Shown: piece after piece, positions 1 through 4,673 of the stretch
Position numbering within the stretch: position 1 is the first letter of the stretch
Layout: the number at the start of each line of letters is the position of its first letter
Assembly (NCBI GenBank): GCA_045589035.1
Contig: JAZNFJ010000136.1
Location: 1 to 5,845, forward strand
Length of the DNA: 5,845 bases
Source: Avoscillospira sp045589035
GTDB lineage: Bacteria; Bacillota; Clostridia; Oscillospirales; Oscillospiraceae
Direction of reading: 5' to 3'
Position numbers and translations under genes: made by a program
The notes under the pieces: model-generated
What the model saw: the letters and a program-made list of their open reading frames with translations, nothing else
Database searches by the model: none
What the model was told of the DNA's origin: nothing

Positions 1-20
1 CCTCATCAGAAGAAAGACCC

Positions 21-54
21 AAAAAAGAAAACCCCAATGGGCCTTCTTTTTTTT
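21..54. terminator. Bidirectional terminator-like hairpin
   Basis: Read on the minus strand, positions 54 to 21 fold into a stem of about 14 bp. It has three C-G pairs next to an ATTG loop, two G-U wobbles, then A-U pairs with one G-C, and it ends in a run of T. Read on the plus strand, the same hairpin has two A-C mismatches in place of the wobbles but is followed by eight T (47-54). It could therefore stop transcription leaving the minus-strand sugar isomerase gene, as a backup to the nearer hairpin, and transcription arriving from a gene left of the window. The fold was done by eye. Confidence 0.6.
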
Positions 55-60
55 CTGCTT

Positions 61-95
61 AAAAAAAACCCGGGAGCAGATGCCCCTTTATTTTT
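61..95. terminator. Short terminator hairpin after the NagB-like gene
   Basis: The segment 72-86 folds on either strand into a 5-bp GC stem (GGG/CCC plus GC/GC) with one bulged base and a 4-base loop. On the minus strand it is followed by GGG and then eight T (positions 68-61), starting about 20 bases after the stop codon of the NagB-like gene. On the plus strand it runs directly into TTTATTTTT. The stem is short, so it is a moderate candidate; the longer hairpin at 21-54 may do most of the work. Confidence 0.45.
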
Positions 96-104
96 ATGTA
101 GGAA

Positions 105-1055
105 TTAGTTGGTATCGGGAACCAGGGGACCTGCCAGCACGTCCATGAAGAACAGCTTGCCGGGCAGAGTGGGGATGAAGCTGGAGGTGATGGCCTTGCG
201 GGGACCATGACGGAGAGTCAGCCAGAAGCTCATGCCCTGCCACTGCATGCCGCGGCCAACAATGCCGTCAGCGCCGCCGATGGCGTAGTCGGAATTGAAG
301 ATGACCTTGGGGCCGATGGTGTTGGCGAAGCAGGGGATCAGAGGCCAGGAGGAACGGAAGGAAGTGATGGCGTTCTGCTCAATGGTCAGAGGATGCAGGC
401 GAGCGCCGATACGATGGGACTGATCCATCCACTCTTCCACGGTGTCGAATTCAGTAGCAAAATGAGGCTCCCAGAAAGCGATGTGGCACATACGGCCGAT
501 GCCGTAGACCAGAACCTGCTTTGCGCCTTCAGCCTTCAGGGCTTCGATCTTAGCCATGTAGGTGGGCAGGTTTTCCTTGGTAGCGAAGTTTCTCTGATTT
601 TCGGGAACGGTCAGTTCGCCGAGAGGGCCATAGAAAGCGTTGACCATAGCATTCTGGAAAGCAGCGGGATCAGAAGCGGGCAGGGTGTTGCCTTCGCTGT
701 CGGACCACTCGTCCATATTGAAGCCATAGACATGCTTGCAGTCCACATTCCACTGCTTCAGGAAGTAGACAGCCCACTTGTACATACCCATAGGACCAAC
801 GGGCAGGATCATAATCAGCTTACGGCCCTCTTCCTTGGTCATCTTAATCTGCATAGCGATCTCATGGCCCATGTAAGCGCCAAACTCTTCCAGGTTGGTG
901 CACTTGATGGGGGTGAAGCCGTCATTCCAGAAATCCTGGCGGTCGCAGACAGTTTCGGGATCGTTGCTGACGCACTCATAAATCTTGTTGATGTCCCAGC
1001 CCTCCGGAACGATTTCGGAGAAATAGGAGCCCTTCAGGGTGTCGAGCATGTTCAT
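105..1055 (-). CDS. NagB-like sugar-phosphate isomerase/deaminase family protein, divergent active site
   Basis: This 316-residue cytoplasmic protein belongs to the glucosamine-6-phosphate isomerase/deaminase (NagB) superfamily. The best markers are FNMDEW at residues 112-117, matching FNMDEY of E. coli NagB with the catalytic Asp72, and GIGRMCHIAFWEP at 185-197, matching GVGNDGHIAFNEP. His143 and Glu148 of NagB are kept as His191 and Glu196. However, Asp141 is Met189, and the phosphate-binding PTGGTP loop reads PVGPMG (85-90). The protein is longer than NagB (266 residues), with about 45 extra residues at the N-terminus. The ATG at 1055 is chosen because AAGGAGG lies 8 bases upstream; an upstream in-frame TTG at 1100 has no ribosome binding site and falls within the leader palindrome. 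Codons are strongly biased, which suggests high expression. It probably acts on an amino sugar or sugar phosphate other than GlcN-6-P, but the substrate cannot be told from the sequence. Confidence 0.85.
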   Translation of the reverse strand: MNMLDTLKGSYFSEIVPEGWDINKIYECVSNDPETVCDRQDFWNDGFTPIKCTNLEEFGAYMGHEIAMQIKMTKEEGRKLIMILPVGPMGMYKWAVYFLKQWNVDCKHVYGFNMDEWSDSEGNTLPASDPAAFQNAMVNAFYGPLGELTVPENQRNFATKENLPTYMAKIEALKAEGAKQVLVYGIGRMCHIAFWEPHFATEFDTVEEWMDQSHRIGARLHPLTIEQNAITSFRSSWPLIPCFANTIGPKVIFNSDYAIGGADGIVGRGMQWQGMSFWLTLRHGPRKAITSSFIPTLPGKLFFMDVLAGPLVPDTN

Positions 1056-1063
1056 GGAAAAAT

Positions 1064-1070
1064 CCTCCTT
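1064..1070 (-). promoter_or_regulatory. Ribosome binding site fixing the start of the NagB-like gene
   Basis: Read on the minus strand this is AAGGAGG, followed by 8 bases and the ATG at 1055. A longer reading frame from TTG at 1100 would translate through this site (encoding Met-Lys-Glu-Asp-Phe-Ser) and has no such site of its own, so the shorter product is preferred. Confidence 0.85.
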
Positions 1071-1078
1071 CATATTCA

Positions 1079-1098
1079 GGCAGATATGGAAATCTGCC
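1079..1098. promoter_or_regulatory. Inverted repeat in the leader of the NagB-like gene (possible operator)
   Basis: GGCAGAT and ATCTGCC form a perfect 7-bp inverted repeat around a 6-base centre. It lies between the predicted transcription start (near 1112) and the ribosome binding site, roughly +14 to +33 of the transcript. A symmetric site just downstream of a strong promoter is a typical place for a repressor. It could instead be an mRNA hairpin. It is not a terminator, because no T run follows on either strand. Confidence 0.45.
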
Positions 1099-1118
1099 AA
1101 AAAATTTACTCTATTTAG

Positions 1119-1147
1119 ACAATAGCATATTCAAAATGCCCTGTCAA
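1119..1147 (-). promoter_or_regulatory. Strong sigma-A/sigma-70 promoter for the NagB-like gene
   Basis: On the minus strand there is a perfect -35 box TTGACA (1147-1142), a 17-base spacer, and a -10 box TATTGT (1124-1119) preceded by TGC, an extended -10. Transcription would start near 1112, giving a leader of about 57 bases. The promoter sits in the 106-bp gap after the CBM9-like gene, so the NagB-like gene can be expressed independently of the AraC/CBM9-like pair. No clear terminator separates them, so read-through is also possible. Confidence 0.75.
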
Positions 1148-1161
1148 ACACTTTTGTCTTT

Positions 1162-1764
1162 TTATTCCAGAACCATCAGACCAAAATCACGGGACTGGTG
1201 GAAATCGGGTGTTTCGGATGTGCAGGGATTCCAGGTGTGGAAATGGGACTGGACGGTCTGCTCGCCGCATTTGAAGCAATTGGCATAGATTTTTCTGCCG
1301 GGCTTCAGTTCATAGCCGGGGAAAAAGACCTGAATGAACCACAGGGGCATGGTGTAGAACACTTCCCAGCCGTCTTCGGTCCGGGCAGTCTTTTTCTGCA
1401 TCAGTTCATCTTCGTTGGCGGGAGTCAGGCGGCAGGTCTGATACCGGTCGAAGCCGATACCAAGATAGGTAAAGCCCAGAGGGTTCATTTCAATATTGAA
1501 GTATCTGCCGTCATTTTCGTCGGGGCGGAAGAAAAATTCCATACAGCTGTCATCGCAGACCATACCGAGGGGGGCATTTACTTCTGCCCGGACATGGGCT
1601 TCTCTGGACTTCATATGGACATAAATGCCCTTTTCATCGTAACAGATCTGGGCGGTGGTGGAAATATCCGCTGCCGGCAGCCAGTTTGCGTGATCCACCT
1701 GCAGGGTGGGGATCTTGCTCCAATCGGGTGCGCCGTTTACTCTGGTGATGGTATATTCTTTCAT
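1162..1764 (-). CDS. CBM9-like carbohydrate-binding domain protein
   Basis: This 200-residue protein matches the stand-alone CBM9-like carbohydrate-binding family, a beta-sandwich fold related to the CBM9 module of xylanases. The pattern recalled for the family is visible: CYDEKGIYVHM (41-51), a short acidic stretch DDSCMEFFF (71-79), YFNIEMNPLG (88-97), ANCFKCG (161-167) and HFHTWNP followed by PDFHQSRDFG near the C-terminus. The one domain fills the whole protein. There is no signal peptide, membrane segment or catalytic domain, so it should be cytoplasmic. Seven cysteines, including a C-x-x-C at 163-166, also suit a reducing compartment. The start is supported by AAAGGAGG 6 bases upstream. 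The gene follows the AraC regulator by 12 bp. Its role is unknown; it may bind an intracellular sugar or act as an accessory to a neighbouring enzyme. The family call is fairly sure, the role is not. Confidence 0.8.
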   Translation of the reverse strand: MKEYTITRVNGAPDWSKIPTLQVDHANWLPAADISTTAQICYDEKGIYVHMKSREAHVRAEVNAPLGMVCDDSCMEFFFRPDENDGRYFNIEMNPLGFTYLGIGFDRYQTCRLTPANEDELMQKKTARTEDGWEVFYTMPLWFIQVFFPGYELKPGRKIYANCFKCGEQTVQSHFHTWNPCTSETPDFHQSRDFGLMVLE

Positions 1765-1770
1765 GGTCTT

Positions 1771-1778
1771 CCTCCTTT
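1771..1778 (-). promoter_or_regulatory. Ribosome binding site overlapping the AraC stop codon
   Basis: The minus strand reads TAAAGGAGG: the TAA stop of the AraC-type gene (1779-1777) merges with the AAAGGAGG that serves the CBM9-like gene, 6 bases before its ATG. This arrangement indicates one transcript and probably translational coupling of the two genes. Confidence 0.75.
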
Positions 1779-2658
1779 ATCTGCGGACGGATTTGGAATA
1801 CTCCGTCAAGGTCATACCGGTGTGTTTTTTGAACAACGTCGAAAAGTAGTAGATATTATCATAGCCCACCGCTTCGGCAATCTGGGTAAAGTTCAGATTG
1901 CCCTCCTGTATCAGCCGTTTGGCTTCTCCAATACGGAAGTTTGTCAGATAGGTAATGATGGTGGTGCCTGTATGCTCCCGGAAAATCCGCTTCAGCAGGG
2001 TGATGGAGATGTTCTGCCGGGCAGCCAGCATTTCCAGGGTAATATGCTCATGGAAATGTTCATGGAGATACTCCTGCACCTGCCGCACGATCCATGCATG
2101 CTGGTGCAGCTGATTGACGGGAACGATACGGCTGTCGCATTGAATGCTGTTATCCCGGCGGCTGATGAGGATCAGAAGCTGCTCCAACGCACTCTTGATC
2201 ATCTGCTCGCAGGCAAAGGGCGCATCTGTCCGAAGCTGCAAATCCACCTGGGGCGCAACGTTGTCAAAATGGACGTACGCATGCTCCGCTTCCTTTACAA
2301 TATTGGACAAACACTCCTTTTCCTGCTGCCCAAGAAAGAGAATTTTATGTTCCAGACCCTTCATCACAGGGCTTTCGCAGCAAAAAGAGATGATAATCAC
2401 ATTGGCAGGCTTCTGCTCGTACATGTGCAGGGCATGAAACTCATTGGGGCAGTGGAACATCAACTCTCCAGCTTTCAGCAAACAGCAGTCACCGCCGGCG
2501 GTGGCAATCAGCGCCCCCTTGTCCACATACACCAGTTCCCAGAAGTCATGGCTCTCCCCTGGCTGGTCATAATTCTTCGGCAGCTTGTAATAAGCCACAT
2601 TGACCAGCCCCGTCACCGATACCGAGGTATGCAGTTTGTGTATTTGATACTGTTTCAT
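1777..2658 (-). CDS. AraC-family transcriptional regulator with cupin-type sensor domain
   Basis: This 293-residue protein has the usual AraC-family length and layout. The N-terminal half (about residues 30-100) is a cupin-like ligand-binding domain, with HDFWELVYVDKG at 37-48 and LKAGELMFHCPNEFHAL at 61-77, typical of sugar-responsive members. Residues of about 188-290 form the double helix-turn-helix DNA-binding domain: first helix pair around ITLEMLAARQNISITLLKRIFREHTG (206-231), second around FTQIAEAVGYDNIYYFSTLFKKHTGMT (257-283), with the hallmark IAEAVGY and YFSTLFKK. The ATG has a weaker GGAGAG site 9 bases upstream. The gene heads a two-gene operon with the CBM9-like gene and is divergent from the deacetylase/oxidoreductase operon. 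It most likely controls both directions from the shared 2659-2822 region, usually as an activator in this family. Ligand unknown. Confidence 0.93.
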   Translation of the reverse strand: MKQYQIHKLHTSVSVTGLVNVAYYKLPKNYDQPGESHDFWELVYVDKGALIATAGGDCCLLKAGELMFHCPNEFHALHMYEQKPANVIIISFCCESPVMKGLEHKILFLGQQEKECLSNIVKEAEHAYVHFDNVAPQVDLQLRTDAPFACEQMIKSALEQLLILISRRDNSIQCDSRIVPVNQLHQHAWIVRQVQEYLHEHFHEHITLEMLAARQNISITLLKRIFREHTGTTIITYLTNFRIGEAKRLIQEGNLNFTQIAEAVGYDNIYYFSTLFKKHTGMTLTEYSKSVRR

Positions 2659-2682
2659 TGGGATTTCTCTCCAAAAATTTGT

Positions 2683-2749
2683 CTGATTATATAAAAGGTA
2701 CGACTGATATCATAAAGAAAAAAATAGATTTATGCTTTATCATAAGTAT
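2683..2749. repeat. Candidate AraC-regulator direct repeats
   Basis: Two 16-base stretches starting at 2683 and 2704 both begin CTGAT and agree at 10 of 16 positions, 21 bp apart, about two helical turns. The core TATCATAA occurs exactly at 2708-2715 and again at 2738-2745, 30 bp further on. AraC-type regulators typically bind direct repeats spaced by whole helical turns next to the -35 box, so these are plausible half-sites. AT-rich sequence yields such matches by chance, so the call is tentative. Confidence 0.35.
2686..2715 (-). promoter_or_regulatory. Promoter of the AraC/CBM9-like operon
   Basis: The minus strand has a consensus -10 box TATAAT (2691-2686), 27 bases upstream of the regulator's ATG. 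At the -35 position there is only TTATGA (2715-2710, 18-base spacer), a poor match to TTGACA. A copy of the repeated CTGAT...ATAA motif overlaps this -35 region, which would place a bound regulator against RNA polymerase. Confidence 0.55.
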
Positions 2750-2808
2750 AGCTTCAATTTCTTATTTTGTAAATAGCGACTTTTTTAAGAATCTAAAAGA
2801 ATTACATT

Positions 2809-2815
2809 AAGGAGG
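2809..2815 (+). promoter_or_regulatory. Ribosome binding site fixing the deacetylase start
   Basis: AAGGAGG is followed by 7 bases and ATG at 2823. An in-frame GTG at 2817 lies only one base after this site, too close to be served by it, so the ATG is taken as the start. Confidence 0.85.
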
Positions 2816-2822
2816 AGTGTTT

Positions 2823-3533
2823 ATGAGAGTTTTAGGTGTCGGCTGCCATCCCGATGATCTGGAGATCGCCTGCGGCGGTACTCTGCGCAAGTATGTGGAA
2901 CAGGGCGCTGAAGTCTATATGTGCCATGTGGCCAACGGTGACCAGGGTCATGTGGTCATTGAACCGGAACCCCTGGCTGCGATCCGTACCATCGAAGCCG
3001 AAAACGCCGGTAAGATCATCGGCGCCAAGGAAGTGTTTAATCTGAATGTCCACGACATGGAAGTCAACAGCCACGATCCTGCTGTCATGGATGCCATGGC
3101 AGATATTGTCCGCTTTGTCCGTCCCGATGTCATCATCACCCACAACGATGACGACTACATGCTGGATCACACCGAAACCAGCAGAATCGCCACCAACGGC
3201 AGCTTCTGCTCCGGTCTGAGCCACCGCGCCAGACAGTATGATGCCTTCTCCAGCTTTATTCCCGTGTTCTTTATGGACACCCTGGCAGGCGTCAACTTCC
3301 AGCCCACCCATTATGTCAATGTTACCGACCAGATGGACACCAAGATCAAGGCTCTGGAGTGCCACGAGTCCCAGCTGAAGTGGATGCTGGAGCACGACAA
3401 CATCGACTTTGCTGATATGGTCCGCACCTGCTCCAAGTACCGCGGCTATCAGTGCGGCGTGCCTTATGCAGAAGGCTTCCGCCCCTACAATGTCTACCCC
3501 AGATACAGCACCAAGAACCTGCTGCCCGACTAA
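2823..3533 (+). CDS. LmbE/PIG-L family zinc-dependent N-deacetylase
   Basis: This 236-residue protein is a compact LmbE/PIG-L (GlcNAc deacetylase-like) enzyme of normal length. The zinc site is complete: HPDD at residues 9-12, with His9 and Asp12 as ligands and Asp11 as the expected general base, and a third ligand in the DH pair at 115-116 (His116) following THNDDD (106-111). It also shows the usual AxRxxE stretch (52-59) and the C-terminal KxxALxxHxSQ (174-184) and YAEGFR (215-220). Known relatives remove acetyl from N-acetylglucosamine derivatives: GlcNAc-PI, MshB and BshB precursors, diacetylchitobiose. It is the first gene of an operon with a sugar oxidoreductase 39 bp downstream. No signal peptide, so a cytoplasmic sugar or sugar conjugate is the likely substrate. 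A bacillithiol BshB role is possible but not favoured: neighbours are sugar genes and BshA/BshC are not seen here. Confidence 0.88.
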   Translation: MRVLGVGCHPDDLEIACGGTLRKYVEQGAEVYMCHVANGDQGHVVIEPEPLAAIRTIEAENAGKIIGAKEVFNLNVHDMEVNSHDPAVMDAMADIVRFVRPDVIITHNDDDYMLDHTETSRIATNGSFCSGLSHRARQYDAFSSFIPVFFMDTLAGVNFQPTHYVNVTDQMDTKIKALECHESQLKWMLEHDNIDFADMVRTCSKYRGYQCGVPYAEGFRPYNVYPRYSTKNLLPD

Positions 3534-3572
3534 AGGCAGAACCATAATTTAACATTTTAGGAGGATTACACT

Positions 3573-4619
3573 ATGAGCAAGAAAGTTCGTTGGGGCGTCA
3601 TCGGCGCCGGCGGTATCGCTGACCGCCGCACCATTCCCGGCATGATGCTGTGCGACAATGCCGAGCTGGTCGCCGTCATGGAGATCAACATGGAACTGGC
3701 TGAAAAGTGCCGCGCAAAATGGGGCTGCAAGAAGGCCTATGACAACGAAGCAGATCTGCTGGCCGATCCCGAGATCGACGCCGTGTACATCGCAACTCCC
3801 GTCGTCCTGCACGCAAAGCAGGCCATGGCTGCTGCCGATGCCGGCAAGCATATCCTCATTGAAAAGCCCCTGGCTATGACCTCTGAAGAAGGCCAGAAGG
3901 TCGTGGAATACTGCGAGAGCAAGGGCGTCAAGATCGCTGCCGGTCTGATGATGCGCTTCGGTGCCTACGTTCAGGCTATGAAGAAGGCTGTTGCCGAAGG
4001 CAAGATTGGCAAGCCCGTTTCCGCTTATGCTCAGTTCACCTGCTGGTATCCCGATATGCCCGGCAACTGGCGCCAGAGCAAGAAGAACGGCGGCGGCGGC
4101 GCCATGATGGACATGGGCGTCCACTGCATCGACCTGCTGCAGTACATTCTGGGCTCCAAAGCCAAGGATGTGGCTGCTTTCCACGATACCCTCACCTTTA
4201 AGTACGAAGTGGAAGACTCCTCCACCGTTCTGATGCGTCTGGAAAACGGCGCACAGTGCGTGGTCCAGTCCAACTTCAACATTCCCGATGATGCCGCCAA
4301 GTGGCGTATCGAGATCTTCGGTGACGAAGGCCGCCTCATCGGCGATACCGTCATCGGCCAGGTGGACGGTGGTTCTCTGGATGCCATGTTCCTGGGCGCA
4401 CAGGGTGCATACGATGCCCAACAGGACAAGAAGGACGGCGAGCGTTCCAACATCGAAGTGGAATTCGGCAACATGTACGCCCGTGAAATCGCTTCCTTCT
4501 CCAACTCCATCCTCACCGGCGCTCCTGTGGAAGTCCCCGCTTCCGATGCCATCCAGGTCCAGAAGGTCATGGAAGCTGCTTACCGCTCCAACGACGAGAC
4601 CTGCGTCGTGAAGTTCTGA
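3573..4619 (+). CDS. Gfo/Idh/MocA family NAD(P)-dependent oxidoreductase
   Basis: This 348-residue protein is a standard Gfo/Idh/MocA dehydrogenase. The N-terminal Rossmann domain starts VRWGVIGAGGIA, with the nucleotide-binding G-A-G-G-I-A at 11-16. The family's EKP motif is at 97-99, with Lys98 the expected catalytic lysine. The C-terminal sheet domain opens with GGGGAMMDMGVHCIDLL (173-189), carrying the Asp180 and His184 expected at the active site. The family oxidises or reduces hydroxyls of sugars, inositols and sugar derivatives. The start follows AGGAGG by 8 bases. The gene ends just before a strong terminator and is second in the operon after the LmbE-type deacetylase, so it probably acts on the deacetylated or a related sugar. 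Codon use is very biased to C/G-ending codons, as in highly expressed genes. Substrate cannot be named. Confidence 0.93.
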   Translation: MSKKVRWGVIGAGGIADRRTIPGMMLCDNAELVAVMEINMELAEKCRAKWGCKKAYDNEADLLADPEIDAVYIATPVVLHAKQAMAAADAGKHILIEKPLAMTSEEGQKVVEYCESKGVKIAAGLMMRFGAYVQAMKKAVAEGKIGKPVSAYAQFTCWYPDMPGNWRQSKKNGGGGAMMDMGVHCIDLLQYILGSKAKDVAAFHDTLTFKYEVEDSSTVLMRLENGAQCVVQSNFNIPDDAAKWRIEIFGDEGRLIGDTVIGQVDGGSLDAMFLGAQGAYDAQQDKKDGERSNIEVEFGNMYAREIASFSNSILTGAPVEVPASDAIQVQKVMEAAYRSNDETCVVKF

Positions 4620-4624
4620 TTTCT

Positions 4625-4673
4625 CAAACAAAAATGCTCCCTCAAATGAGGGAGCATTTTTGTTTGTTTTTTT
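4625..4673. terminator. Strong bidirectional terminator between convergent genes
   Basis: Positions 4625-4643 and 4648-4666 form a perfect 19-bp stem with the loop AAAT, followed on the plus strand by seven T (4667-4673). It lies 5 bp after the oxidoreductase stop. On the minus strand the stem itself ends in TTTTTGTTTG, so it can also end the lysyl-tRNA synthetase transcript arriving from the right. The T run on the plus strand overlaps the last codon (TAA, 4674-4672) of the synthetase gene, making the region very compact. Confidence 0.92.

Larger units (their letters stand above)
2659..2822. promoter_or_regulatory. Divergent control region between AraC-type regulator and deacetylase operon
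   Basis: This 164-bp AT-rich spacer has no gene. It must carry promoters for both directions and, by position, the binding sites of the AraC-type regulator. It contains the minus-strand -10 TATAAT, a perfect 8-bp palindrome TGATATCA (2705-2712), and repeated TATCATAA motifs. A plus-strand promoter is not obvious. The best candidate is TATAGC (2747-2752) with a poor -35-like TAGATT (2725-2730). Weak -35 boxes on both sides suit promoters that need an activator. Confidence 0.6.

Noticed and set aside
1079..1098. Terminator or attenuator hairpin in the NagB-like leader
   Set aside because: The 7-bp stem is not followed by a T run in the direction of transcription and does not cover the ribosome binding site, so termination or translation blocking is not supported.
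1056..1100. N-terminal extension of the NagB-like protein from a TTG at 1100
   Set aside because: The extension encodes the ribosome binding site itself, begins in the leader palindrome about 12 bases after the predicted transcription start, and lacks any ribosome binding site.
1198..2694. A 498-codon open frame on the plus strand, antisense to both the CBM9-like and the AraC genes
   Set aside because: It lies over two genes with clear family motifs, has no ribosome binding site at its start and reads as low-complexity Gly/Leu/His-rich protein with no recognisable domain. Codon bias of the real genes removes stop codons from this frame.
3098..3108. GGCAGATATTG inside the deacetylase gene resembling the GGCAGATATGG half of the leader palindrome
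   Set aside because: It is only a partial, one-sided match within ordinary coding sequence and has no inverted partner, so chance is the simplest explanation.
2823..3533. Bacillithiol-pathway deacetylase BshB
   Set aside because: The fold and zinc motif fit, but the operon partner is a sugar dehydrogenase and no BshA or BshC gene is in view. Only the general LmbE family call is supported.
3549..4631. A 360-codon open frame on the minus strand, antisense to the Gfo/Idh/MocA gene
   Set aside because: It starts inside the terminator hairpin, has no recognisable motif and mirrors the strongly biased codons of the real gene. The same holds for the shadow frames at 207-1118 (+) and 2832-3545 (-).
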